From contig JAQSWD010000001.1 of the NCBI GenBank assembly GCA_029266835.1, positions 42,800-106,799 of the forward strand: DNA of 64,000 nucleotides, written 5' to 3'. Position numbers and translations under genes: made by a program. Under the pieces are notes generated by a model, which searched no databases, was not told where the DNA came from, and was given only the letters and a program-made list of their open reading frames with translations. Every line of letters starts with the position of its first letter. Within the stretch, counting starts at the first letter, position 1. Positions 18,911 through 27,738 of this stretch are shown here, piece after piece. The stretch is from Steroidobacteraceae bacterium (lineage in GTDB: Bacteria > Pseudomonadota > Gammaproteobacteria > Steroidobacterales > Steroidobacteraceae).

Positions 18911-21676
18911 ATGAATCTTTCGCTGGGGTCATTTCTGGATCGATGGTCGCGCGCGTTGATCGCGGGCTGTCTCTGCTATGGCATCACCATTTCCGTTGCC
19001 CTGCTCGCGGGATGGGGCGGAGAGGCACTGGCGAACTGGATCAGTGCCTGGGGATCGTTCCCGATCATGTTCACGTCGATGCTGCTCGCATGGCCACTGC
19101 TGACCAGCCAGTCACTTCGACCGCGGCGCCGTCTCGCCTTCCAGCTCCTGTTCGCGGCGCTGGTGCTGGACGCGGTGGCCAGCACCGGTTGGGCGATCGG
19201 CGCGCTCACCACCAGCGAGACTTTCGGATCGTGGCCCGACGTGGTCTGGCTGTTCTACTACCCGCTGGAAGCCTGGGCATTCATGCTTCTCTACTTCGAG
19301 TTGGGCGGAAGGCTGGACAACACACGGTCCCTGGTGGATTTCGCGACCCTGGTGATCGGCTTCGGCGCATTGCTCTGGTTCACCGTGCTCGAACCGGTCG
19401 CGCACATGAACGCACAGCAACTCGCGGACCAGTGGGCTGCCACCGGATACGGACTGGGTAACGCGATCTGCATCATCGCCGGTGCAATGCTCGCCATGCA
19501 GGTCACTGACTGGCGCGCCGAACGCGCGATCACCTGGCTGCTGCTCGCGCTGGTGGCCTCGCTGTTTGCCGATCTCCTGTGGGTGAGCGCGGAGCTCGAT
19601 GAGGCCTACGAGATGGGCGCGCCCATCGACCTCATTTATCTGGCTTACTACTTCTGCCTCGTGGTGAGCCTCAACGCCCAGCGCAACGAGAAGGCCAATG
19701 TGATCACGCGCGGAATGCAGGGCGACCTGCGCGGTTCGCTGCCCGTGGTCGCGCTCATGGTGGGCGTGATGGCGCTGCTCAACGTGACGCTGAATCTCGC
19801 GAACGCCGACTCGCCCGTCCTGATCGGCGTGATCCTCGTGGCGACGGCGCTGGTGGTGTTCAGCCAGGCGCTGGCCACGCGTGAAGTGGTGAGCCTGCAT
19901 CGCGAGGTCGCCACGCGTCGCTTCGACGAACGCCTCACGGAGCTGGTGCGCCGTTCCAGCGACATGATCGCCATCTGCGATGGTGACGGCACCATTCGCT
20001 ACGCCAGTCCTTCGTCGGAACAGCTGCTCGGCGTGCGGCCGGGAGAACTCGCCGGTCAGAAGTTCGATGACGTGCTGGGGCCCGAGGCTCCGCAGGTGCG
20101 CGCGGTCTTCGACAAGGTAGTCGCCATCGCGCATTCGGAGCAGACGGCCAAGTTCTCCATCCCGAAGCAGGACGATGAAAAGCGCTCTTACAAGATGGTG
20201 ATCGCCAACCTCATGCACGTGGAATCCATCCGCGGCCTGACGCTGAACATCCGCGACATCTCCGACGCGACGCGACTGCACGACCAGCTGCACACGCTGG
20301 CGTTCCACGATTCGCTGACCCTGCTGGCCAACCGGTCGCTGTTCACCGATCGCGTGCATCACGCGCTCAAACACATCGCCGACGGAATGACACCCGCCGT
20401 GCTGTTCATCGATCTCGACAATTTCAAGACCGTCAACGACAGCCTCGGTCATGGTGCCGGCGACCAGCTGCTGCGCGGCTTCGCGCACCGCCTCGTGCAA
20501 TGCACGCGCGCCGGCGACACGGTGGCGCGCCTGGGCGGCGACGAATTCGCGGTGCTCATCGATCACGCGGCGAACGAGGAGGCCGCGATGGCGGTGGCGC
20601 GCCAGATCCTCGATGCCTGCCGGCAGCCTTTCGAGATCGATGGCCGGCCGCTGCGCGCCGGTGTGAGCATCGGTGTCGCCATGTCCGATCGCGTCAGCAC
20701 GGTTGAGCGGCTGATGCGGAACGCCGACGCGGCCATGTATTCGGCCAAGTCGCGCGGCAAGGGACATGCGGAGATGTTCCAGCCCGAAATGTTGCGCGCC
20801 GCGCGCCGGCGTATGCGCATCGAGAACGAACTGGCAACGGCCATCGACTCCGGGCAACTCGAGGCCCACTACCAGCCCATCGTCGACCTCTCTTCGCGTC
20901 ATCTCGTGGGAGTCGAGGCGCTGATGCGCTGGCGACACCCCACGCGCGGCCTGGTGATGCCGGGTGATTTCATCCCGCTGGCGGAGGAAACCGGGCAGAT
21001 CGTGCCCATGACCCAGTGGATACTGAATCGCGCCTGCGCGGACGCGATGTGTCTGCAGCGCGAGATCACGCGCGGCGAAGGGTTGCGTGTCGCCGTGAAC
21101 GTTTCCAGCCGCTATCTCAACCATGGCAATGTGGTCGCGGATGTGCGCGCCGCGTTGGCCGGGCATCGCCTGCGGCCCGATTGCCTGATCCTCGAAGTGA
21201 CCGAAAGCCTGCTGCTGGAGAACTCCCGGCAGCTCGAGCGGACCTTCTCGGAACTCAAGATGATCGGCGTCCGCCTGGCGCTCGACGACTTCGGCACGGG
21301 CTACTCGTCGCTGGCCTATCTACATCGCTTTCCCATCGACATCCTCAAGATAGATCGCAGCTTCGTCGAGCGCCTCGCGGCCGGCGCCGAGACCGAAGGA
21401 GTCGATGCCGTGGCGCTGGCGCGCGCCATCCTCTCGCTGGCCGAGGCGCTGGGGCTGGACACCGTGGCCGAAGGCATCGAGGACGACGCCCAACGCGACA
21501 CGCTGCTCGAGCTCGGCTGCCGTACGGGGCAGGGTTATTCCTTCGGCAAGGCCATGCCGGTGCGCGAATTGCTGGAGGCGGCGGTCACTCGCCGGCGCAG
21601 CGTCCTCGTCGGAAACATTCCCGCGCAGGTCGAGTACTCGGCCACGGGCCGGTTCCGCGGAATTGAAAAAGGTTGA
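18911..21676 (+). CDS. Membrane-bound PAS-GGDEF-EAL cyclic-di-GMP signalling protein
   Basis: The product is about 921 aa. The first 310 residues hold eight to ten predicted membrane helices, suggesting sensing within or across the inner membrane. A PAS domain (about 344-455) is followed by GGDEF (about 465-630, intact GGDEF with an RAGD inhibitory site five residues before it) and EAL (about 640-890, intact EALMRW, LEVTES, DDFGTGYSS, KIDRSF and AEGIED). Both activities look competent. The frame can be extended to a GTG at 18872, but ATG 18911 is preferred. It stands alone, divergent from the TorF-like gene, with another GGDEF-EAL gene 206 nt downstream. Confidence 0.92.
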   Translation: MNLSLGSFLDRWSRALIAGCLCYGITISVALLAGWGGEALANWISAWGSFPIMFTSMLLAWPLLTSQSLRPRRRLAFQLLFAALVLDAVASTGWAIGALTTSETFGSWPDVVWLFYYPLEAWAFMLLYFELGGRLDNTRSLVDFATLVIGFGALLWFTVLEPVAHMNAQQLADQWAATGYGLGNAICIIAGAMLAMQVTDWRAERAITWLLLALVASLFADLLWVSAELDEAYEMGAPIDLIYLAYYFCLVVSLNAQRNEKANVITRGMQGDLRGSLPVVALMVGVMALLNVTLNLANADSPVLIGVILVATALVVFSQALATREVVSLHREVATRRFDERLTELVRRSSDMIAICDGDGTIRYASPSSEQLLGVRPGELAGQKFDDVLGPEAPQVRAVFDKVVAIAHSEQTAKFSIPKQDDEKRSYKMVIANLMHVESIRGLTLNIRDISDATRLHDQLHTLAFHDSLTLLANRSLFTDRVHHALKHIADGMTPAVLFIDLDNFKTVNDSLGHGAGDQLLRGFAHRLVQCTRAGDTVARLGGDEFAVLIDHAANEEAAMAVARQILDACRQPFEIDGRPLRAGVSIGVAMSDRVSTVERLMRNADAAMYSAKSRGKGHAEMFQPEMLRAARRRMRIENELATAIDSGQLEAHYQPIVDLSSRHLVGVEALMRWRHPTRGLVMPGDFIPLAEETGQIVPMTQWILNRACADAMCLQREITRGEGLRVAVNVSSRYLNHGNVVADVRAALAGHRLRPDCLILEVTESLLLENSRQLERTFSELKMIGVRLALDDFGTGYSSLAYLHRFPIDILKIDRSFVERLAAGAETEGVDAVALARAILSLAEALGLDTVAEGIEDDAQRDTLLELGCRTGQGYSFGKAMPVRELLEAAVTRRRSVLVGNIPAQVEYSATGRFRGIEKG

Positions 21677-21882
21677 GCCAAGGCCACGGCGACGCGTGCC
21701 CGGGCCCGGCGCTCGGGTGACATAACGCCTGTAAGCGCTTCTCATAATCCCCGGGCAAGCCATCCGGCCGCCCGATTCGCGAGAAAGATGCGAATTGAAT
21801 GCGCTTGCGCCTCGAGCGGCTCCACTAGTCTTCGCGACGGTAGACAGGCGGCAAGAAGAACAAGTCAGCGGAGAGAGAGCCG

Positions 21883-23676
21883 GTGAAATCGGTTGAAACA
21901 AGAGCGCTCCAGTCGGGCGGCGAGCCCGAGCGGAGCACGGAAAGCGTATTGCGGGCGGTTTGCCTGCGCCTCGGCTGCACGGCCGCCACGGCGGTGTTTC
22001 CGCGCGAGGAGACTCGTGCCGTGTGGGGCCGCTCGGAACAGGATCTCGCGTTCGCGCGCGAGCAGCTTGGCATTGTCGGTGCAGAACTCGCCCGGCGGGT
22101 CATCGATACCCGCAAACCCATCGCGACCAACAAACTCAAGCACGTGAGCGGCGGCCAGATCGCCTGCAAGCTGGTCGCGTTGCCGCTGCTGGCGCGCGGT
22201 GGCCCGGCCGGCGCCATCATCATTTTCAACCGCCCGGATGAACCCAGCTTTGACGAGTTCACCGTGCGCCGCCTCGGCCGCTTCGCGCGGCTGCTGGCGC
22301 GCAACGCCACCGAGAACCTGGATTCGCTCACCGGCCTGCTGAGCTGGGAAGGCTTCAAGGGCCGCGTGGACTCCTGGCAACGCGGCGCCACTCCTGCCGC
22401 GATGGTTTCCATGCTGTACGGCGACATCGATCGCCTGCACCTGATCAACGACCTCGCCGGATTCTCAGACGGCGACCGTGTCATCGCGCGCTGTGGCGCG
22501 GCGATCAAGAAGGCGCTGGTGGGCGCCGACAGTTTTGCCTGCCGCCTGTCCGGCGACCGCTTCACCGTTTTCCTGCCTCACATGAACCTGGCGCAGACTC
22601 GCCAGCTGGCCGAGGCGATCTGCCGCGAGGTGTCGACGGGCGCGAGCGCGCAGAGGCAGCCTAACCACCCGGTGTCCATGAGCTGGGGCGCCGTCTCCGT
22701 CAGCGCCAGCGACCTGCATCTCGATCACCGCATCGCCGAGGCGGAGATCGCCTGCAAGACCGCCAAGGACCGCGGCCGTGGCCGCGTCGAGGTCTACCAG
22801 GACACCGACCAGAGCATGATCCGCCGGCATGACGAGATCGGCCTCATCGGCAGCGTGCGCGAGGCGCTGGCCCAGCAGCGCATCGTGGTTTTCGCACAGC
22901 CCATCACGCCGCTGATCAACACGTCGCTTCCAACGACCTACGAGCTGCTGGTACGCATCATCGACGCCAAGGGCAACATCGTCGAAGCCGCGGATTTCAT
23001 GTCGGCGGCGACGCGATACCAGATCCTTCCGGAAATCGATCGCGCGGTCTGCGAACGGGCCTTCCAGCAGCTCAGCCGGAACACCGCGGAGCCGGTGAAG
23101 GTCTCAATCAATCTTTCCGGGCCGACGCTGTCGGATCCGGATTTCCTCGAGTGGCTGCTCTCGGCCATGGCGAAATACAACATCGACGGCACCAGCCTGG
23201 TGTTCGAGATCACCGAGGCCGCGGCCGCCGCGAACCTGCAACAGGTCCAGCAGTTCATCCGCCGCATGACTTCGCATGGCGTGCGGTTCGCGCTGGACGA
23301 CTTCGGCACGGGCGTGAGCTCGCTGGCCTATCTCAAGAACCTCGAGATCAGCACCATCAAGCTGGATGGTTCGTACGTGCGCGATGTCCTGACCAACACG
23401 CGTTCTCAGGCGCTGGTGCGGGCGATCGTGCAGCTGGCCGACGCCATGGGCATCACCACCGTGGCGGAGTACGTGGAATCCAACGGCGTGCGCGACCGTC
23501 TCGCGGCGCTGGGAATCCAGTTTGGCCAGGGCTACGCGCTCGGCCGCCCGGGTCCGCTGGACGATGTACTGGCGGCGGTGGCGGATCGCGCCCCCGAGGG
23601 ACGCGAGCGTCCGTTCAACGACGAGAAGCCGTTCACCACGCCCTCCGGCATCCCTATCATGTTCAAGATGGCCTGA
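21883..23676 (+). CDS. GAF-GGDEF(degenerate)-EAL protein
   Basis: This soluble 597-aa protein has a GAF-like domain (about 20-145), a degenerate GGDEF domain (about 150-300), and an EAL domain (about 320-570). The GGDEF signature is SGDRF near residue 222, so cyclase activity is unlikely; such domains often bind GTP or act as regulators. The EAL signature is ELLVRI; the glutamate, FEITE, DDFGTG and AEYVES are retained, so phosphodiesterase activity is plausible. The start is GTG, after GAGAGAGAG. Its EAL domain resembles that of the 9.7-kb gene (both ExxVR type) more than that of its neighbour, which suggests a shared subfamily. Confidence 0.88.
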   Translation: MKSVETRALQSGGEPERSTESVLRAVCLRLGCTAATAVFPREETRAVWGRSEQDLAFAREQLGIVGAELARRVIDTRKPIATNKLKHVSGGQIACKLVALPLLARGGPAGAIIIFNRPDEPSFDEFTVRRLGRFARLLARNATENLDSLTGLLSWEGFKGRVDSWQRGATPAAMVSMLYGDIDRLHLINDLAGFSDGDRVIARCGAAIKKALVGADSFACRLSGDRFTVFLPHMNLAQTRQLAEAICREVSTGASAQRQPNHPVSMSWGAVSVSASDLHLDHRIAEAEIACKTAKDRGRGRVEVYQDTDQSMIRRHDEIGLIGSVREALAQQRIVVFAQPITPLINTSLPTTYELLVRIIDAKGNIVEAADFMSAATRYQILPEIDRAVCERAFQQLSRNTAEPVKVSINLSGPTLSDPDFLEWLLSAMAKYNIDGTSLVFEITEAAAAANLQQVQQFIRRMTSHGVRFALDDFGTGVSSLAYLKNLEISTIKLDGSYVRDVLTNTRSQALVRAIVQLADAMGITTVAEYVESNGVRDRLAALGIQFGQGYALGRPGPLDDVLAAVADRAPEGRERPFNDEKPFTTPSGIPIMFKMA

Positions 23677-23683
23677 AGCGGGG

Positions 23684-23731
23684 AAATGGGGTCACTCCCC
23701 ATTCGCTGGCAAATGGGGAGTGACCCCATTT
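23684..23731. repeat. Perfect 20-bp inverted repeat (REP-like)
   Basis: Two perfectly complementary 20-bp arms (23684-23703 and 23712-23731) flank an 8-nt loop. Each arm is itself nearly palindromic around ATGGGG...CCCCAT. The element lies 7 nt after the GAF-GGDEF-EAL stop and 13 nt before the MFS start. It is the only copy in the window. This form is typical of dispersed REP-like elements, and it could also stop or stabilise the upstream transcript. Confidence 0.85.
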
Positions 23732-23744
23732 AAGCTCGCGCGCC

Positions 23745-25055
23745 ATGATCAAACTGACGCGTTACCAGTGGACGGTGTTCTTCGCCGCCTGGCTGGGCTG
23801 GGGCTTCGACATCTTCGACGGGCTGCTCTTCAATTTCGTGGCCCCCAACGCCATCCCGACTTTGTTAGAGATCCCCATCGGCGGAGCCGAAGCCAAGGCC
23901 GCCGTGCCGTACTGGAACGGCATCCTGAACTCCATCCTGCTGCTGGGCTGGGCCGCCGGCGGCGTCATCTTCGGCCCGCTCAGCGACCGCTTCGGCCGCA
24001 AGCGCGTGCTCATGATCACCATGCTGCTGTATGCGCTGGGCACGGCTTCCTGCGCGTTCGTCACCGAGATGTGGCAGCTCATCATCTTCCGCATCATCGC
24101 CAGCCTGGGCATCGGCGGCGAATGGGCCGCGGGGTCTGCCATGGTCGCCGAGGTGGTGCCCGAGGAAAAACGCGTCGAAGCGGGCGCGTTGCTGTACACC
24201 AGCGCGCCCTTCGGGCTGTTCCTGGCCGACTTCGTGAACACCGAAGTCGCGGGCAACTGGTTCATCCACGATCCGGGCATGTCCTGGCGCTACGTGTTGT
24301 TGTTCGGCCTGTTGCCGGCGGCCATCGCGTTCGCGGTACGCGCCTTCATCAAGGAACCCGAGCGCTGGACCACCGCCGCCGCGACCGCCAGGCCCGCGCG
24401 CGTGCGCGAGATATTTGCGCCCGACATGCGCGCGAGCACCATCAGCGCGCTCATCGTCGCGGTGATCGCGCTGATCACCTGGTGGACCTGCAATGCCTTC
24501 ATCCAGGCCATGTCCAACAGCCTTTCGACCGCCGAGGCGGCCAGGCAGGGCCTGGACGTCGCGGCCACCGCCGTGCTCAAGCGCGACTGGATGACGCTGG
24601 CCGTCTATAGTTTCTGTTGGGGTGGGCTCATAGGGACATTGCTCACCGTCCCACTCGCCAAGATGCTCGGCCGGCGCAAGATGTACTTCGTCTACTTCGC
24701 CGGCTCCGCCATCGCGCTGCTGACCACCTTCGGTCTCGACCTGCCGCCCGAAACGCGCCTGCGCATGTACTTCTTCATTGGCCTCACCGTGTTCGGCGTC
24801 TTCGGCAGCTTCACGTTCTATCTACCTGAACTGTACCCGACGCGGCTCCGTTCCACCGGCAGCGGCTTCTGCTACAACATCGGCCGCGTGGTGACCGCCG
24901 GCGGCGTGTTCGCCGTGGGCATGGTGCAGAACGTGGCGCAGGGCGACCCGGCGGTGTTCCTGCGAACCATGTTCGTCATCGGGTTCGTGCCCATCCTCGG
25001 CCTGCTGCTGCTGCCCTGGGTCATCGAGACCCGCGGCCGCACGATGCCGGACTAA
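23745..25055 (+). CDS. MFS transporter, sugar/organic-acid transporter-like
   Basis: This 436-aa inner-membrane protein has about 12 helices. The N-terminus WGFDIFDGLLFNFV is characteristic of the MFS branch with sialate, lactate/pyruvate and aromatic-acid proton symporters (acidic residues in helix 1). The helix 2-3 loop is GPLSDRFGRKRVLM, helix 4-5 contains GIGGEWAAGSAMVAEVVPEEKR, and the late ELYPTRLRSTGSGFCYNIGR motif is typical of the same group. The substrate is not determinable. It follows the REP-like element and converges on the next gene, overlapping its stop by a few bases. Confidence 0.85.
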   Translation: MIKLTRYQWTVFFAAWLGWGFDIFDGLLFNFVAPNAIPTLLEIPIGGAEAKAAVPYWNGILNSILLLGWAAGGVIFGPLSDRFGRKRVLMITMLLYALGTASCAFVTEMWQLIIFRIIASLGIGGEWAAGSAMVAEVVPEEKRVEAGALLYTSAPFGLFLADFVNTEVAGNWFIHDPGMSWRYVLLFGLLPAAIAFAVRAFIKEPERWTTAAATARPARVREIFAPDMRASTISALIVAVIALITWWTCNAFIQAMSNSLSTAEAARQGLDVAATAVLKRDWMTLAVYSFCWGGLIGTLLTVPLAKMLGRRKMYFVYFAGSAIALLTTFGLDLPPETRLRMYFFIGLTVFGVFGSFTFYLPELYPTRLRSTGSGFCYNIGRVVTAGGVFAVGMVQNVAQGDPAVFLRTMFVIGFVPILGLLLLPWVIETRGRTMPD

Positions 25056-27337
25056 GGCTGCGAGACACGTAGATAGTCGAAGCGCGCCGCCGCGCGCCAG
25101 GTGACGATGCCGGAGATTCCGACGGGATGGTCCGAGTCTTCGGCCTGGATGACCAGCTGGCCGTTCACGAAGGCGCGCAGCCGGTCGCCGACCGCCTCCA
25201 GCTTCAGCGTGAGCCAGGCATCCGAGGGCAGCATGAAATCGGCGCGGCCCAGTTCCACGATCCGGCCATTCACGAGTTTGCGCAGCGCCATGACCTTCGA
25301 GCTGCGGAGCGCGAAGTAGTAGTAATTGTTCTCGTCGGTGTAGCGCGTCATCACGCCCAACCACTTGTCCTGGTTGCCGGACTCCGAGAAGAACTCGAGT
25401 TGCACGCGGGACTCGACGATCTGATCATCGGTCAGAGGGCCGATGGCCGCGCGCGCGATGCCTTCCACGGAAGTCTGCCGCAGGTAGCCGGCCTCGTAAT
25501 CCGAGCAGTCCCATTCCGGTACGCCGCTGGCGCGAAGTTCCCGGTCACGCACGAACTGCTCGCAGGCGCTGCCATTGGGGATTTCCGCTTCGTACAGCGG
25601 CGTGCGATGCGAGGGTGTGACGGTCAGGTTGTCAAAGTCGGCGCTCGCGTCCGAACTCAGCATCGCCACGCGGCCATGGTCCAGTTGCGAATCGAGTGCT
25701 CCGAGGACGCGCCGCCCGTTCAGGTACACACGATGCCGGCTGCCGATGGATTCCAGCCGCAGGTGATAGCGGCGCGCGGCGCGCACGACGACCGGCGCGG
25801 TGGCAAGTGTCTCGGTGCGTCCGGCCCGGACGCGCCGCAGGGCAATCTGGTCGGGATAGATCAGCGCGACGGAATAATGGTTCCTGATATCGACGTAACG
25901 CGTGGCCAGGCCAGTCCAGGCATTGGCGCGCGAGAACGTGACGGGCTGGATATCCGCCTGCACCGACTGGTTGTTGGTCCGGCTGGCGGCGAGCACCGCG
26001 GCGCCGATGGTCAGGGCGCCAGACCTTGGTGTGTCTGACGCGGCAGTCATCGCCGACTGACGCAACACGCGGCTGGGTCCGCGGCGGATCACCGTCGCGG
26101 TGCCGGATTCCACGGTCCAGCCGGCGGCGTCGCCGTCCTCGAAATTGTCGTCCAGCAGTTCAGGCGCCGAGAGATCGGCCGGCAGCTCGAAGAAGTACAG
26201 GCGCCCTTGATCGGCCGCTTCGCGGGACCACCCGCTGACGATGACGGTACGTCCGCTGATCTCCGCCACCGGGCCCAGTTCGTCGCCGCGGCTCGAGGCC
26301 AGCTGCGCCACGTGTTCATAGTCCCCATCCGCATCACGCCGGTACACCGCGATGCCGCTCGGCAGGTCGTCGAAGCGTGCGGTCGACACCAGCACGAATT
26401 CGCCGCCCTTGCCGAAGTGCGTGGCGCCATCGTGAAAGTCGCTGAAGCCTTGCAGCGTCGGCAGGTGTCCGGCGTGCGTCCAGCCACCGGCGCCGCGGCG
26501 GTAGACGTCGTTGCCCGAGGGACTCCAGCCGCCCACCAACAGGTCCTCGCCACCCGGACCGGTCAACGCCACGGCGAAACCGTATTCGCCCGTTGGCAGC
26601 GTACCGTCGAGCCGCCAGGGTTGGCTCGCGGCGTCGCGCCGGTAGATGCGCAACTGGGTCGGCGGGCTGTCGAAATCTTCCTGCGGGTTGCTGAATACCA
26701 AACGATTGCCTTCGATGTCCATGGACCCCGAGTAGTTGGAGATCGAACAGAGGCGGTTGTTGCCAGCGACCAGGCGCGGTGCGGACCATGTGTCATCCGC
26801 GGTCGCGGGCAGCAGGTCGGCGGTGATGGCGCTGAATCTGCACCGGCCCGCGATGGATGCGAGGGTGGTGCCGTCGATGCGCGTGAGCCCGTTGGCCCAC
26901 GAGCCCTGGTTGTGAACCGCTGGAAACGGGTTGGGGAGCGCGTGCCAATCGCCATCCGCGAGCCGGAATGCGCGCAAGGGTGCGGTCGAGACGGAAGCCA
27001 GGCCATCCTTCATCGCGACTTTGGGATCGTTCCAGGTCACAGCTTCGGTGGAGTCGTTGACCAGAATGCGATCGAACGACCAGGTGTTTCCCGAGCGTCG
27101 GTACAACAGGGCGAGCTGGCGGTAGGGATAGTTGAACGAACCGTCGGCAGATCGAAGCGCCGTCGCGAGAGCCCAATCGCGATCGATGGCTACTGACTGC
27201 GCGAAATAGCTGTAACCCCGGCCCGGCGCGTCCAGCGACTGGGATTCTTCGACCACCACCGGGCGTGCTTGTGCCGTTGCGCAACAGGCGAACGCAATCG
27301 CCGCCGCGCCGATGAACTTTCCGTATTGCGTGGACAT
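25052..27337 (-). CDS. Exported propeller-like protein with two ConA/LamG-like domains (paralogue A)
   Basis: The 761-aa product has a Sec signal peptide (cleavage after AQA). Residues about 30-390 consist of repeated units around YRR...W that read as a beta-propeller. Two related beta-sandwich modules follow (about 400-580 and 600-760), each with the core WxGxxxRYxDxxNxYxxxLR...RR/RK and a closing ...FDxLxV segment, similar to LamG/DUF1080-type concanavalin-fold domains. It is a full-length paralogue of the gene at 30926-33118; the two flank the copper-linked receptor. AGGAG precedes the ATG. No catalytic residues are recognised; a binding or surface role is inferred. Confidence 0.8.
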   Translation of the reverse strand: MSTQYGKFIGAAAIAFACCATAQARPVVVEESQSLDAPGRGYSYFAQSVAIDRDWALATALRSADGSFNYPYRQLALLYRRSGNTWSFDRILVNDSTEAVTWNDPKVAMKDGLASVSTAPLRAFRLADGDWHALPNPFPAVHNQGSWANGLTRIDGTTLASIAGRCRFSAITADLLPATADDTWSAPRLVAGNNRLCSISNYSGSMDIEGNRLVFSNPQEDFDSPPTQLRIYRRDAASQPWRLDGTLPTGEYGFAVALTGPGGEDLLVGGWSPSGNDVYRRGAGGWTHAGHLPTLQGFSDFHDGATHFGKGGEFVLVSTARFDDLPSGIAVYRRDADGDYEHVAQLASSRGDELGPVAEISGRTVIVSGWSREAADQGRLYFFELPADLSAPELLDDNFEDGDAAGWTVESGTATVIRRGPSRVLRQSAMTAASDTPRSGALTIGAAVLAASRTNNQSVQADIQPVTFSRANAWTGLATRYVDIRNHYSVALIYPDQIALRRVRAGRTETLATAPVVVRAARRYHLRLESIGSRHRVYLNGRRVLGALDSQLDHGRVAMLSSDASADFDNLTVTPSHRTPLYEAEIPNGSACEQFVRDRELRASGVPEWDCSDYEAGYLRQTSVEGIARAAIGPLTDDQIVESRVQLEFFSESGNQDKWLGVMTRYTDENNYYYFALRSSKVMALRKLVNGRIVELGRADFMLPSDAWLTLKLEAVGDRLRAFVNGQLVIQAEDSDHPVGISGIVTWRAAARFDYLRVSQP

Positions 27338-27738
27338 GAATCTCCTGGGTTCGTATTTCAGCGCCGATGTCGTTGCTCACGCGGCAGGTGGATGCTCCGT
27401 GTGTCGCATCGAAGGCGCAACGCGAGGTTCTCGTAGGTGGATCCCGGGCACGCGGGCACCATCGCGGCCGTCGAAGCCGCGATCCGCGTGGTAACCAGAA
27501 TCCTCATCGGCAATCCCCTCGGTGGCTGGTCGCCGTAGTTAGTGACTGAAGCAATGCAAATTGCGGGCCAGCGCGGGGCCGGGGACGTGGACACGTCTGG
27601 GTGGCGCCGGCCACGGCGTTCGCGCCACTACTGAGAAAAGTTTGCGCCGCTCAGTGGCAGGAATTGCCGAAACGGGGCGCGCGCCCGCGAAATTCCCACA
27701 ATCCATCGGGGGAGGTAGTTAGTCGGTTTCCGTATGTC
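27338..27738. other. 401-bp intergenic region upstream of paralogue A
   Basis: This is the only gap over 300 bp. It should carry the promoter of the gene at 25052-27337. A 9-bp stem with a 3-nt bulge (27624-27635 with 27650-27658) has no T-run. A 78-codon minus-strand frame (27358-27594) has no ribosome site and low plausibility. I find no recognisable riboswitch or RNA gene. Confidence 0.5.

Noticed and set aside
19112..21166. Very long minus-strand open frame opposite the GGDEF-EAL gene
   Set aside because: It lies fully antisense to a well-recognised protein and is a by-product of high GC content; the translation is low-complexity and resembles no family.
27358..27594. A 78-codon minus-strand gene
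   Set aside because: No ribosome site, no recognisable fold, and unusual composition; more likely the promoter region of paralogue A.
27624..27658. Stem with bulge as riboswitch or terminator
   Set aside because: No T-run and no conserved riboswitch core (for example cobalamin elements) could be recognised.
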